Of a stretch of DNA of 64,000 nt, positions 17,150-26,585 are shown piece by piece. Position 1 is the stretch's first letter. Every line of letters starts with the position of its first letter. A model generated the notes under the pieces. That model ran no database searches and was not told the DNA's origin. It saw only the letters and a program-made list of their open reading frames with translations. The stretch is taken from the NCBI GenBank assembly GCA_964370045.1, contig CAYJGZ010000009.1, forward strand, positions 26,085 through 90,084, in the 5' to 3' direction. This DNA comes from JAAYCI01 sp964370045 (GTDB lineage Bacteria; Bacillota; Clostridia; Oscillospirales; Ruminococcaceae). The position numbers and the translations under genes are program-made.

Positions 17150-18925
17150 ATGGACAAACACACTATCCATTTGATGCCGGATGACATCACGGTGACAGTG
17201 AACGATGGAACAACCATTTCACAAGCCACACAAACAACGGGCATTTACATCACTCACCCATGCGGTGGGCGGGGAACATGCGGCAGGTGTATTGTTTTTG
17301 CGAACGAAAAGCCGGTGCTTGCGTGTGTGACACCTATCCATGAGGATATGGAGATATACATCCCCGATACGGTAAGGCTGACAGGCCAGGCGGTTTTGAC
17401 CGACTTTCGCACGTATGATGTGGCGGATAACGTATCCGCTCGCATACAGCGTGTGAAGCTGTCGCTGTCGCCCCCCGACATGGACGATGCCCAAAGCGAT
17501 GCGACACGGCTGCGCATGGGGCTTGCAGGGGAGCTGGACATTCCCTACACAAGCGTGTGGCTGGAGCCGGATATTTTGAAGATGTTGCCCGTGGTGTTGC
17601 GTGAGCAAAACTTTGAAGTGAGCGTTACCGTGATACACGAAAAGGGTGGCGCAAGCGTTGTGTCCATCGAGGACGGCCCGCTGTACGGCTGTGCGATAGA
17701 CATAGGCACCACCACGGTGGTGACGGCACTGTGCGACCTAAATACAGGGCATGTGCTGGACACAGTGGGCTTTTCAAACCCACAGGCGCAGTACGGCTCG
17801 GATGTCATCTCCCGCATTGTGTACACGGAGGAGAACGCAAACGGCCTTCAGGTGATGCAGGCGGAAATACTGCAAAAAATCAGCGAGTCCATATACCAGC
17901 TATCCAAGCGAAGTGGCATAAAGCCCGAGAGTATTCCCGCTATAACAGTGGCGGCAAACACGGTAATGACCCACATATTCTTGGGCCTGCCCTGCGACTT
18001 TTTACGGCGTGAGCCGTATGTGCCGGCGGCCACCGTGTTCCCCGATGTTCGCCCAAAGGACCTTGGCCTGCCCATACTGCCGCACGGCCGTGTGATGATT
18101 TTGCCGGCGGTGTCCTCCTATGTCGGCGGTGACATTACCGCCGGGGTGATTGCCGCAAAGCTGAACGAGCGGCAGGGCATGAACATGCTGGTGGATGTTG
18201 GCACAAACGGCGAGATGGTGCTGGCAGGGGACGGCTTCATGGTGGCGTGCAGCTGCAGTGCGGGGCCTGCCTTTGAGGGCAGCGGCATTTCCTGTGGCTC
18301 ACGTGCTGTGAAAGGCGCTATAGACAACGTTTACCATCAGCACGGATTCTTGGTGTATGATGTGATAGGCGGCTCGCAGGTAGAGCCGGTATCGGTATGC
18401 GGCAGTGGGCTTATATCGCTCATGGCGGCGCTTTTGCAAAAGGGCTCTATAGACCGCAGTGGTCGCTTTACCACAAAGTCCGCCGCCATTAAAATCGCCC
18501 CAAAGGTGGAGATTACCGAGTCGGATATTTTCAACCTAATCCGTGCGAAGGGTGCTATTTTTGCGGGCATGAGAGTGCTTGCAAACCACATGGAAACGGA
18601 CGTTGTACAGCTGGACCATCTGTACATTGCGGGTGGCTTTGGGCGAAATCTAAACATAGGCTACGCCACAAACATAGGAATGTTTCCGCCGCTCAGCAGG
18701 AAAAAGTTCAGCTATGTGGGCAACACCTCCCTTGCGGGGGCACTGCGTGTGCTGAACGACCGCACGGTGGACGCGGAGGAAGTGGCCGCATCTATACTCA
18801 ATTTAGAGCTTTCGGTGGGCAATGAGTTCATGGACGAGTTTACAAAAGCGTGCTTTTTGCCCCATACAGACCTTGAGTTCTACAATGTGAACCCTCGCTT
18901 TAAGCGGGAGAAAAAGCTTAGTTAA
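17150..18925 (+). CDS. acsV: reductive activator of the corrinoid protein (RACo/AcsV), second paralogue
   Basis: This 591-residue protein has the same plan as the gene at 13918. The 2Fe-2S motif is CGGRGTCGRC (C38, C44, C47) with the fourth Cys in VLAC near 59. The ASKHA part shows YGCAIDIGTTTVVTALCDL, VAANTVMTHIFLG, MLVDVGTNGEMVL and YIAGGFGRNL. Its position directly before cooC matches acsV in Moorella-type clusters, so I give it that name. It reactivates CFeSP after oxidation to Co(II). It ends KREKKLS, 42 nt before cooC. Confidence 0.88.
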   Translation: MDKHTIHLMPDDITVTVNDGTTISQATQTTGIYITHPCGGRGTCGRCIVFANEKPVLACVTPIHEDMEIYIPDTVRLTGQAVLTDFRTYDVADNVSARIQRVKLSLSPPDMDDAQSDATRLRMGLAGELDIPYTSVWLEPDILKMLPVVLREQNFEVSVTVIHEKGGASVVSIEDGPLYGCAIDIGTTTVVTALCDLNTGHVLDTVGFSNPQAQYGSDVISRIVYTEENANGLQVMQAEILQKISESIYQLSKRSGIKPESIPAITVAANTVMTHIFLGLPCDFLRREPYVPAATVFPDVRPKDLGLPILPHGRVMILPAVSSYVGGDITAGVIAAKLNERQGMNMLVDVGTNGEMVLAGDGFMVACSCSAGPAFEGSGISCGSRAVKGAIDNVYHQHGFLVYDVIGGSQVEPVSVCGSGLISLMAALLQKGSIDRSGRFTTKSAAIKIAPKVEITESDIFNLIRAKGAIFAGMRVLANHMETDVVQLDHLYIAGGFGRNLNIGYATNIGMFPPLSRKKFSYVGNTSLAGALRVLNDRTVDAEEVAASILNLELSVGNEFMDEFTKACFLPHTDLEFYNVNPRFKREKKLS

Positions 18926-18967
18926 GCTTTTTGTTTTAAGCGACACTATATAGGATAGGAGAATACC

Positions 18968-19735
18968 ATGGCGTATACCATTGCGGTTGCCGGTAAGGGC
19001 GGTGTGGGCAAAACATCCTTTTGCGCGCTGCTCATTCGGTGGCTGATTGAACAAAAAAAGACGCCCATCCTTGCGGTGGACGCAGACCCAAACTCCAACC
19101 TTTCGGAGGCGCTGGGCGTAGAGCTTGAGGACGGCTCCATCTCGGACATTATCACAAAGACGAAGGAGCTTGGCGGCATACCCACAGGCATGAGCCAGGA
19201 TGAGTTCATCAGCCACAGGCTAAACGCCAGCCTCACCGAGACAAAGTATTTCGACCTTGTGGCGATGGGCGGCCCTGAGGGCCCCGGGTGCTACTGTTTT
19301 CCGCACAACGTGCTGAAAAAGCACCTGATGAAGCTTGGCACAAACTACAAGACCATCGTCATGGACAACGAGGCGGGACTTGAGCACATAAGCAGGGGCA
19401 CTACCACCGAAAATGTGGATGCACTGTTTATTCTCAGCGATACCTCCCGCCGCTCCATACGCAGTGCGGGCAGGGTGTATGAGCTGACAAAAGAGCTTAA
19501 AATCCCCATAAAGCAGATTTTTCTTGTTATCATTAAAGCACATCCGGGCGATGAAGAAATTTTGGCGGACGAGATTGCCGCAATGGGCCTTGATGTGGCG
19601 GGCACTGTGCCCGTGGACGAGCTTTTGACCCAGTACGAGCTACAGGGCAAAGCGCTTTACGAGCTACCGCAAGACGCACTTAGCGTGGTGGCGACAAACA
19701 ACATTTTACAAAAAACCTTAGGAGGAATGGAATAA
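18968..19735 (+). CDS. cooC: CODH/ACS nickel-insertion ATPase (CooC/AcsF)
   Basis: This 255-residue MinD-type ATPase has a deviant Walker A GKGGVGKTS near residue 9, the switch region VDADPNSNLSEALG, and a Cys-x-Cys pair in GPGCYCFP that in CooC binds nickel at the dimer interface. It matures the Ni sites of CODH or ACS. Its stop overlaps the acsD start (TAATG), so translation is coupled. The ATG follows GATAGGAG. AcsF and CooC are close relatives; operon context fits either name. Confidence 0.9.
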   Translation: MAYTIAVAGKGGVGKTSFCALLIRWLIEQKKTPILAVDADPNSNLSEALGVELEDGSISDIITKTKELGGIPTGMSQDEFISHRLNASLTETKYFDLVAMGGPEGPGCYCFPHNVLKKHLMKLGTNYKTIVMDNEAGLEHISRGTTTENVDALFILSDTSRRSIRSAGRVYELTKELKIPIKQIFLVIIKAHPGDEEILADEIAAMGLDVAGTVPVDELLTQYELQGKALYELPQDALSVVATNNILQKTLGGME

Positions 19736-20700
19736 TGCCTTATTTGGTAGAAAAAAGCAGTTCCGGACTTGCGCCGGTGGTGCTGGGCGCAACAAAAGAG
19801 AACGGCGGCACACGTGGGTATGAAATCACAATAGGTGGCCAGAGCAGCCTGCCCTATCAGAACTATGAGGGCGATGCGAAAAACGACGCCGTAATAGCTG
19901 CTGAAATTTGGGACATGTACCCCGATGAGTGGGCGCAGAGCCTGAAAGACGCATGGGGCGATGTGCTGAATGATACCGTTGCATGGGCGAAAAAGGCTGT
20001 GGAGCTGGGCGCAGACATTCTGAACGTACGCCTTTTGTCCGCAAACCCCGACAACGGTGGCCGCAGTGTGGAAGATTGCGTTAAGACTGTGGGCGATATT
20101 CTCAAGGCTGTGGAGTGCCCCATTGCTGTGCAGGGCTGTGGCATTGATGAGTTCGACAAACCACTTATCGCAAAGGTGTGCGAGGAGTTCAAGGGCGAGA
20201 ACCTTCTCATCGGCCTTGTTAAGCAGGAAAACTACGCAACCTACGTTGCAAACGCAATGGCAAACGGCCACTCCATCATCTCCTCATCCCCCCTGGACAT
20301 CAACATCTGCAAGCAGACAAACATCATGATTAGCGAGATGAACATGCCCATGAACCGTGTGGTTATCGACCCCTCCATCGGCGGCCTTGGCTACGGCCTT
20401 GAGTACAGCTACAGCGTTATGGAGCGTGGACGCATCGGTGCACTGCAGGGCGATAAGATGCTGGCACTTCCCGTTATTGGCTTTATCGGCGCAGAGGCGT
20501 GGAAGGCAAAAGAGGCCGTGGCAAGCGAAGAGGAATTCCCCAAGTGGGGCAGCCAAGAGCAGCGTGGCCTTTTGTGGGAGACAGTGACAGCTACCTCCCT
20601 CATGCAGTCGGGCATAGACATTTTGGTAATGCGTCACCCCGAGGCAATGCGTGTGGTAAAGGCGCAAATCAAGCAGCTGGCAAAGGCTGTGCAGGCGTAA
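19735..20700 (+). CDS. acsD: corrinoid iron-sulfur protein small subunit
   Basis: This 321-residue beta subunit of CFeSP is a TIM barrel without cofactor that forms the heterodimer with AcsC and shields the corrinoid. Family stretches include GADILNVRLLSANPDNGG, PIAVQGCGIDEFDKPLI and IDPSIGGLGYGLEYS. Its length is slightly over the usual ~310-320. It follows cooC with a one-base stop/start overlap. A 112-nt gap with a weak GTAGGG/CCCTAC pairing separates it from acsE. Confidence 0.95.
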   Translation: MPYLVEKSSSGLAPVVLGATKENGGTRGYEITIGGQSSLPYQNYEGDAKNDAVIAAEIWDMYPDEWAQSLKDAWGDVLNDTVAWAKKAVELGADILNVRLLSANPDNGGRSVEDCVKTVGDILKAVECPIAVQGCGIDEFDKPLIAKVCEEFKGENLLIGLVKQENYATYVANAMANGHSIISSSPLDINICKQTNIMISEMNMPMNRVVIDPSIGGLGYGLEYSYSVMERGRIGALQGDKMLALPVIGFIGAEAWKAKEAVASEEEFPKWGSQEQRGLLWETVTATSLMQSGIDILVMRHPEAMRVVKAQIKQLAKAVQA

Positions 20701-20812
20701 TTTTGTAGGGGATTGCTTTTTAGCAGTGTGAACAAGGGCAAGCCCTACGGGGTTGCCAAATAAAAGTACAGGGCGCTGAGCCGCCTTGTATATAAAAAGA
20801 GGAGATGACTTA

Positions 20813-21619
20813 ATGGAAATTATCGGCGAGCGCATTAACGGTATGTTTAAGGACATCAAAGAGGCTATCATCAACAAGGACCCCACCGCCGTAAAGGAGT
20901 GGGCAATCAAGCAGACAAAGATGGGCGCATCCTTTTTGGACATCAACGTGGGTGCCGCAGCGGAAAAGCCTTACGAGGCAATGCCCTTCCTTATTGAAGC
21001 GGCACAAAGCGTTGTGAACACTCCGCTCTGCCTTGACTCCACCGACTACGACCTCATTGAGGAAGGCCTTAAAATCTGCCGTGAGCCTGCGCTTATCAAC
21101 AGCTGCCATGCCGACCGCTACAAGATTGAGCGTGTGTTCCCCATGGCCGTAAAGTACGGCGCTAAGGTTATCGGCCTTGCCATGAGCGAGGACTCGGGCA
21201 TTCCCAAGACCGCAGACGCACGCATTGCGCTGGCTATGGAGCTTGTGGCCGCCGCCGATGAGTACGGCCTGCCCATGCAGCACCTTTACATCGACCCGCT
21301 GCTGCTGCCCGTAAACGTAGGCCAGGACCACTTCCCCGAGTCGCTTGAGACACTGCGCCAGGTGAAGATGATGGCAGACCCCCCGCCAAAGACCACCTGC
21401 GGGCTTTCCAACACATCCCAGCGTTGTGCAAACCGTCCCATCATCAACCGTACCGCACTGGTACTGCTGATGGGCGCAGGGCTTGACTCTGCCATTGCTG
21501 ATGCGGACGACAGGAACCTCATGGAGGCCGCCGCAACCGCACGCATCATGCTGAACAAGGAAATCTACTGCGATTCCTACGCAGACCTGTACATAGCACC
21601 CAAATACGACATTCTGTAA
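20813..21619 (+). CDS. acsE: methyltetrahydrofolate:CFeSP methyltransferase
   Basis: This 268-residue enzyme transfers the methyl group of methyl-THF to Co(I) of CFeSP. It has the family start MEIIGERINGMFKDI, then ASFLDINVGAAAEKP, TPLCLDSTDYD, and the pterin-site loop TTCGLSNTSQR. The ATG at 20813 is chosen for the conserved start and the GAGGAGAT site; a frame start nine codons upstream has no support. Compared with the paralogue at 11967-12776 this one matches the acetogen AcsE pattern and sits in the canonical place before acsA. Confidence 0.95.
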   Translation: MEIIGERINGMFKDIKEAIINKDPTAVKEWAIKQTKMGASFLDINVGAAAEKPYEAMPFLIEAAQSVVNTPLCLDSTDYDLIEEGLKICREPALINSCHADRYKIERVFPMAVKYGAKVIGLAMSEDSGIPKTADARIALAMELVAAADEYGLPMQHLYIDPLLLPVNVGQDHFPESLETLRQVKMMADPPPKTTCGLSNTSQRCANRPIINRTALVLLMGAGLDSAIADADDRNLMEAAATARIMLNKEIYCDSYADLYIAPKYDIL

Positions 21620-21696
21620 GCACTGTAATTTACGGCAATGCCGCACCGCGTAGTGTGCGGCATTGCCCCACCTAATCTGTATGGAGGAAAAGGTAT

Positions 21697-23646
21697 ATGA
21701 GTGAATTTCGTACTATCGACCCTGCGGCGATAGAGATGTTGGAGCATACCAAAGACCTTGGTATCTCCACACAATTCGACCGCTATCTGGCTCAAAAGCC
21801 CCAATGTAAATTCGGCATGAGTGGCGTGTGCTGTAAGATTTGCATTCAGGGTCCCTGCCGCATTATCCCCACCAAAAAAGGTGCGGAAATGGGCATCTGC
21901 GGTGCGCGCGATTACACAATCGTTGCACGTAACACTGTGCGCCTTATGGCGGGCGGTGCGTCTGCCCACAGCGACCACGGCCGTGAGATTGCGCACACCC
22001 TTCTTGAAACAGCAGAGGGCAAAGCGCCCAACTACCGCATCAAGGACAGCGAAAAGCTGCACAAGGTGGCAAAGAAAGTCGGCGTGGAAGTGGACGGCCG
22101 CAAGGACGTGGAGATTGCAAAGGACGTTGCAATCATGGCGCTGGAGGATTTCGGCAAGCACACATCCGAGCCTTGCAAGTGGCTGGACACCGCCATTGAC
22201 GACGAGCGCCGCAAGAAGTTCAAAAAGACACGTATCGCTACACCTGCTATCGACCGCAGTGTGGTGCAGCTGCTACACCAAACACACATGGGCACCGACG
22301 CAGACCCCGTAAACATCATCTTCGGCGGCCTTCAGGCGGCACTGGGCGACTTTACGGGCATGAACCTTGCAACAGACCTTTCGGATATTCTCTTTGGCAC
22401 ACCCGAGCCTGTTAAGACCACAGCTAACCTCGGTGCGCTCAAAAAAGAGAAGGTAAACATCGCAGTTCACGGCCACAACCCCCTGCTGAGCGAGATGATT
22501 GTGCAGGCGGCGGCAGAGCTTGAGGGCGAGGCAAAGGACGCAGGCGCCGCAGGCATCAACCTTGTGGGTATCTGCTGTACCGGCAACGAGGTTCTCATGC
22601 GCCAGGGCGTGCCCATGGCAACCAACTTCGGTAGCCAAGAGCTTGCTATCATGACAGGCGTTTTGGACGCAATGGTTATGGACGTGCAGTGTATCGCTCC
22701 CGGCGTTAAGGAAGTGTGCGATTGCTACCACACCCAGCTTATCAGCACAATTAAGTTCTCCAAGATTCCGGGCGCAGCTCACGTGGAGTTCACCCCCGAG
22801 CGTGCACTTGAGAGTGCGCACACCATCGTGCGTATGGCTATTGACCAGTACTCAAAGCGCCGTGAGGACCTTATTCACATTCCTCAGTTTGAGAAGGATG
22901 TTATCGGTGGTTTCTCGCTGGAAGCATTGTTCGAGCTGTTTGGCAAGGTGAACGCAGACAGCCCCATGAGCGTTCTTGCCGATGCAATCAAGAGCGGCGA
23001 AATCAAGGGTGTTTGCGCCTTTGCAGGCTGTAACAACCAAAAGGTTACACACGATGCTTCCATCATCAAAATTGCCGAAGAGATGGCGAAAAATGATGTA
23101 TTCCTCGTGTCCACCGGCTGTAGCGCAGGCGCATTTGCCAAGATGGGCTTCATGAGCCCCGAGGGTGTTGAAAAGTACGCAGGCCCCGGCCTTAAAAAGC
23201 TGATTAAGAAGCTGGAAGATGCTTCGGGCATCAACCTGCCGCTGGTATACCACATGGGTAGCTGTGTGGACAACAGCCGCATTCAGCAGCTGTGGCACAA
23301 CTTGGCTCAGACAATGGGCTGTAGCGTACCTCAGCTTCCCTTTGTTGCTTCCGCTCCCGAGGCGATGAGCGAAAAGGCTGTCTCCATCGGTAGCTGGGTT
23401 GTCACCATGGGCATTCCCTGCCACGTGGGCGTTTTGCCCCCCGTTACGGGCAGTGAGCTAATATACGACCTTATCACACAAACAGCACGTGATGTGTTCG
23501 GCGGCTACTTCATCTTTGATGAGGACCCCGAGAGCGCAAGCAAAAAGCTTTTGGAGCGTCTTGAAAAGCGTGTATGGAAGCTGAATGTGCGTGAAAAGGC
23601 CGCTGCCGCTTACAATTCCGGCAACAACAACTTGTACGAAGGCTAA
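21697..23646 (+). CDS. acsA: carbon monoxide dehydrogenase catalytic subunit
   Basis: This 649-residue Ni-Fe enzyme reduces CO2 to CO for the synthase, or oxidises CO. N-terminal cysteines C37, C45, C46, C49 and C54 (CKFGMSGVCCKICIQGPC) make the D and B clusters. C-cluster ligands are in GCNNQKVTHD (His/Cys region), STGCSAGAFAKMGF and HMGSCVDNSR. Length is normal for the ACS-bound form. It is 18 nt upstream of acsB, with which it forms the bifunctional alpha2-beta2 complex with a CO tunnel. Confidence 0.96.
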   Translation: MSEFRTIDPAAIEMLEHTKDLGISTQFDRYLAQKPQCKFGMSGVCCKICIQGPCRIIPTKKGAEMGICGARDYTIVARNTVRLMAGGASAHSDHGREIAHTLLETAEGKAPNYRIKDSEKLHKVAKKVGVEVDGRKDVEIAKDVAIMALEDFGKHTSEPCKWLDTAIDDERRKKFKKTRIATPAIDRSVVQLLHQTHMGTDADPVNIIFGGLQAALGDFTGMNLATDLSDILFGTPEPVKTTANLGALKKEKVNIAVHGHNPLLSEMIVQAAAELEGEAKDAGAAGINLVGICCTGNEVLMRQGVPMATNFGSQELAIMTGVLDAMVMDVQCIAPGVKEVCDCYHTQLISTIKFSKIPGAAHVEFTPERALESAHTIVRMAIDQYSKRREDLIHIPQFEKDVIGGFSLEALFELFGKVNADSPMSVLADAIKSGEIKGVCAFAGCNNQKVTHDASIIKIAEEMAKNDVFLVSTGCSAGAFAKMGFMSPEGVEKYAGPGLKKLIKKLEDASGINLPLVYHMGSCVDNSRIQQLWHNLAQTMGCSVPQLPFVASAPEAMSEKAVSIGSWVVTMGIPCHVGVLPPVTGSELIYDLITQTARDVFGGYFIFDEDPESASKKLLERLEKRVWKLNVREKAAAAYNSGNNNLYEG

Positions 23647-23663
23647 GAGAGGAGGGAAATAAT

Positions 23664-25787
23664 ATGGCTAAAAAACTATTTAAGAACGCATATGAAGGCG
23701 CTGTAATGGCGGCAAGCTATGCGCAGATTCGTTTGGACCAGGCTATTGAAGAGTTTGGCGAGAACCATGAGGTTAAATATCCCGACACAGGCTATTACCT
23801 GCCTGTTATCATGTCCTTGGAAGGCACAAAGGTTGAAAAGCTGGGCGAGCTGCCCAAGATTCTCAACGATGCCAAAAGGTATATTAGCGCCGAGCTGACC
23901 CTTGAAGCGGCTAAAATGAACGGCAAGGCCACACTGTTTGCCGCTGAGATTATCGAGGCGTGTAACTACCTGGATGGCGAGCCGTACGAAGAGCCGTGGA
24001 CAGGCTTCTTGATTGACCCCATTCTGCGCCGTTTTGGTATTTCCCTTGTGGACTTTACCATCCCCGGTTTTGCGGTTATCATCGGCAAGGCAAAGGACAA
24101 CGCCACCGCCGTGGAAATTTTCCGCAACCTGCAGAGCAAGGGCATCATGATTATGATGGCCAACGAGTTTATCGACCAGCTTTTGGATGAGGGCGTCACC
24201 ATCGGTGTGGACCATATCGCCTTCCCCTTGGGCAACTTTACGCAGGTTATCCACGCTGTAAACTACGCTCTGCGTGCAGGCCTTGCGTTTGGCGGCGTGC
24301 CCGCAGGCGCCCTGGACCAACACTTGGACTACCAGCAAAAGCGTGTACGTGCGTTTGTTTTGGCACTGGGCAACCAGGACGAGGTACGTGTGGCGGCGGA
24401 GTTTGGCGCAATGTACCTAAACCACCCCACCATCACAGACCAGCCGCTGGATGAAGAAATTCCCGACTGGTACATCTCCGAGCCCGACCCCAAGAGAATG
24501 ATTGCCACAGGTATGGAGCTTCGCGGTATCAGGGTGTCCAGCCTTGATATAGATGTGCCCATCCTGATGGGTCCTGCCTTTGAGGGTGAGACCATCCGTA
24601 AGGATGCAATGCACGTTGAGTTTGGCGGCACTCGTACCACTGCTTTTGAATGGGTGGACATGGTGGACGACACAAACATCGAGGACGGCCGTGTAACCAT
24701 CCAAGGCCCGGACATCGACAGCGTGGAAAAGGGTTCTCGTATGCCGCTTGGCGTGTGCGTAAAGGCATACGGCCGCAAGATGCAAAAGGACTTCGAGAGC
24801 GTTTTGGAGCGTCGCCTGCATGACGTTGTAAACTTTGGCGAGGGTCTTTGGCACTCCGGCCAGCGTGACCTTGTGTGGATGCGCATTTCGGAGGATGACT
24901 TCCAAAAGGGCTTCCGCCTAAAGCACATGGGCGAGATTATCATCGCAAAGCTGAAGCACGAGTTCCCCGCTATTGTGGACCGTGTGGAAGTGGTTATGTA
25001 CACAAACCAAGAGGACGTGGAAAAGCAGCGAGAGCTGGCACGTCAGACATATGCCGCTCGTGACGAGCGTATGCGTGGACTTACAGATGACAAGGTGGAC
25101 ACCTTCTACAGCTGTAAGCTTTGCCAGAGCTTTGCGCCCAACCACCTGTGCATTGTTACCCCCGAGCGCCTTGGCCTTTGCGGTGCGGTGAACTGGCTGG
25201 ATGCACGTGCTGCTTACGAGATAGACCCCAATGGCCCCAACACTGCTATCGATAGGGGCGAGCCCACCGACACAAAGATGGGCATTTACCCCAACATCAA
25301 CAGCTACATCGACAAAGAGTCCAACCATCAGTTGGAAGAGGTGGCGCTGTACAGCTTTATGGAGCTTCCCATGACAAGCTGCGGATGCTTTGAGGCTATT
25401 CTGGCGCTGTTCCCCGAGGCAAACGGCATTATGATAACCACTCGCGATTACGGCGGTCTCACTCCCTGCGGCATGTCCTTTAGCACGCTGGCAGGTAGCG
25501 TGGGCGGCGGCGCACAGACACCCGGATTTATGGGTATCGGCCGTCAGTATATCAACAGCCGTAAGTTCATCTCGGGCGACGGCGGCATGGCTCGCATCTG
25601 CTGGATGCCCAAAGACCTGAAGAACTACCTGCGTGAGGATTTTGTGAAGCGCAGTGAGGAAGAGGGTCTCGGCGCAGACTTTATCGACAAGATTGCGGAC
25701 GAGGATGTAGGTCACGAGCCGGACGACGTGCTGGCATTCCTCGAAAAAGTGGGACACCCTGCCCTTGGTATGGATCCCTTGATGTAG
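23664..25787 (+). CDS. acsB: acetyl-CoA synthase (CO-methylating), alpha subunit
   Basis: This 707-residue enzyme condenses CO, the CFeSP methyl group and CoA into acetyl-CoA. The A-cluster residues are complete: C484, C487, C496 and C506 for the 4Fe-4S cube and C573-G574-C575 for the distal nickel. The spacing is identical to the well-studied Moorella enzyme, offset by 22 residues. The N-terminal domain that docks on CODH and forms the CO tunnel is present. It is the last gene of the operon; a strong terminator follows. Confidence 0.96.
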   Translation: MAKKLFKNAYEGAVMAASYAQIRLDQAIEEFGENHEVKYPDTGYYLPVIMSLEGTKVEKLGELPKILNDAKRYISAELTLEAAKMNGKATLFAAEIIEACNYLDGEPYEEPWTGFLIDPILRRFGISLVDFTIPGFAVIIGKAKDNATAVEIFRNLQSKGIMIMMANEFIDQLLDEGVTIGVDHIAFPLGNFTQVIHAVNYALRAGLAFGGVPAGALDQHLDYQQKRVRAFVLALGNQDEVRVAAEFGAMYLNHPTITDQPLDEEIPDWYISEPDPKRMIATGMELRGIRVSSLDIDVPILMGPAFEGETIRKDAMHVEFGGTRTTAFEWVDMVDDTNIEDGRVTIQGPDIDSVEKGSRMPLGVCVKAYGRKMQKDFESVLERRLHDVVNFGEGLWHSGQRDLVWMRISEDDFQKGFRLKHMGEIIIAKLKHEFPAIVDRVEVVMYTNQEDVEKQRELARQTYAARDERMRGLTDDKVDTFYSCKLCQSFAPNHLCIVTPERLGLCGAVNWLDARAAYEIDPNGPNTAIDRGEPTDTKMGIYPNINSYIDKESNHQLEEVALYSFMELPMTSCGCFEAILALFPEANGIMITTRDYGGLTPCGMSFSTLAGSVGGGAQTPGFMGIGRQYINSRKFISGDGGMARICWMPKDLKNYLREDFVKRSEEEGLGADFIDKIADEDVGHEPDDVLAFLEKVGHPALGMDPLM

Positions 25788-25795
25788 TTTCATAA

Positions 25796-25834
25796 ACAAA
25801 AAACCACCGATTTATCGGTGGTTTTTTGTTTTGC
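25796..25834 (+). terminator. terminator of the acs operon
   Basis: AAAAAACCACCGAT pairs with ATCGGTGGTTTTTT around a 2-nt loop, with T-run TTTTTTG. It also faces the convergent XRE gene. Confidence 0.9.
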
Positions 25835-25846
25835 AGCGAATAAATG

Positions 25847-26098
25847 CTATCCGTCCAAAAACGCCTGCAACATCTCGGACACATCCACTTGTAAAATTTT
25901 ACAAAAACATACCAGCTCATAGTCGGTGACAAAGCGAGAGTTGCTTTCGATTTTGCTAATCATCTGCTGGTCCATGTTCACACCCATGGTTTGCATTTGG
26001 CTTGCAAGCTCCCCTTGCGTGAGGTTGTTTTTCACACGGCAAAGCTTCAACTGCTGTGAAATAATATTCTTTTGTCCTAAAAAATGTATTTTCTTCAT
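25847..26098 (-). CDS. small XRE-family DNA-binding protein
   Basis: This 83-residue single-domain helix-turn-helix protein has QLKLCRVKNNLTQGELASQ, then MDQQMISKIESNSRFVTDYEL, then a C-terminal KILQVDVSEML helix. The start at 26098 (MKKIHF) has AAGGTG upstream. The frame stays open further upstream only because it runs into the repeat copy at 26129-26288. It is a stand-alone regulator convergent with the acs operon; no target is visible. Confidence 0.75.
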   Translation of the reverse strand: MKKIHFLGQKNIISQQLKLCRVKNNLTQGELASQMQTMGVNMDQQMISKIESNSRFVTDYELVCFCKILQVDVSEMLQAFLDG

Positions 26099-26128
26099 AA
26101 AACACCTTACATGAATGTGATGTATTAG

Positions 26129-26288
26129 ATAGTGTTGACACAAGCGCTCAAACGGCATATTTTGGCTATTTTTCCGCTCTACGGCGTTGTTAAAACTCAC
26201 ATTCCACAAAGGAGTGTATCGTTTTTCCTCCTTGTAGAACAAAAAAATCGCTCAAAATCTGCTCGTTTCAACTACTGTCGACACTATA
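26129..26288. repeat. full copy A of the ~160-bp TIR repeat family
   Basis: Ends are TAGTGTTGACAC and TGTCGACACTATA, inverted with respect to each other. The conserved core has CACATTCCACAAAGGAGTGT, then CGTTTTTCCTCC and CTCGTTTCAACTA. It has the same orientation as the copy at 41048 and is reversed relative to 31951. No start codon with a ribosome site and no transposase are inside. It lies just upstream of the XRE gene. Confidence 0.85.
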
Positions 26289-26397
26289 TAATGCAAATGA
26301 GGATGCAATACAAATTTTAGTGCAGGCGCAAAAAGAGTGTGAGGAGCTGTACTTGGATAAAACCGAGAGCGAGCAAGTAGATAAAGCAAAAGGGTGA
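26289..26397 (+). pseudogene. possible gene remnant beside the repeat
   Basis: Directly after the repeat, one frame reads NANEDAIQILVQAQKECEEL and on through LDKTESEQ to a stop at 26395. It has no start codon of its own. It looks like the helical, acidic C-terminus of a protein whose 5' part is gone. I do not recognise the family. The rest of the gap to 26517 shows nothing. Confidence 0.3.
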
Positions 26398-26517
26398 TTT
26401 GTGCTTTTATATTGTGGTGGGAGGGCTTGCCTTATGTGGGCAGGTCCTCTGTTTTGTGTTGTTAAAGTGAAATTTATTGATATGCTGGGGAGGCCTATTG
26501 ATATAGATGTATATGTA

Positions 26518-26546
26518 TTGACATAAAGGGAAAAGACGCATATAAT
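26518..26546 (+). promoter_or_regulatory. sigma-A promoter of the ABC exporter operon
   Basis: TTGACA (26518-26523), a 17-bp spacer and TATAAT (26541-26546) form a consensus promoter. Confidence 0.8.
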
Positions 26547-26570
26547 AATAATGAACACTTGTTTATTATT
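26547..26570. promoter_or_regulatory. candidate TetR operator over the transcription start
   Basis: AATAATGAACA and TGTTTATTATT are 11-bp inverted arms with one mismatch, separated by CT. They follow the -10 box directly. The TetR gene closes the same operon, so autorepression is likely. Confidence 0.6.
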
Positions 26571-26585
26571 ACGTGGAGGTATACC

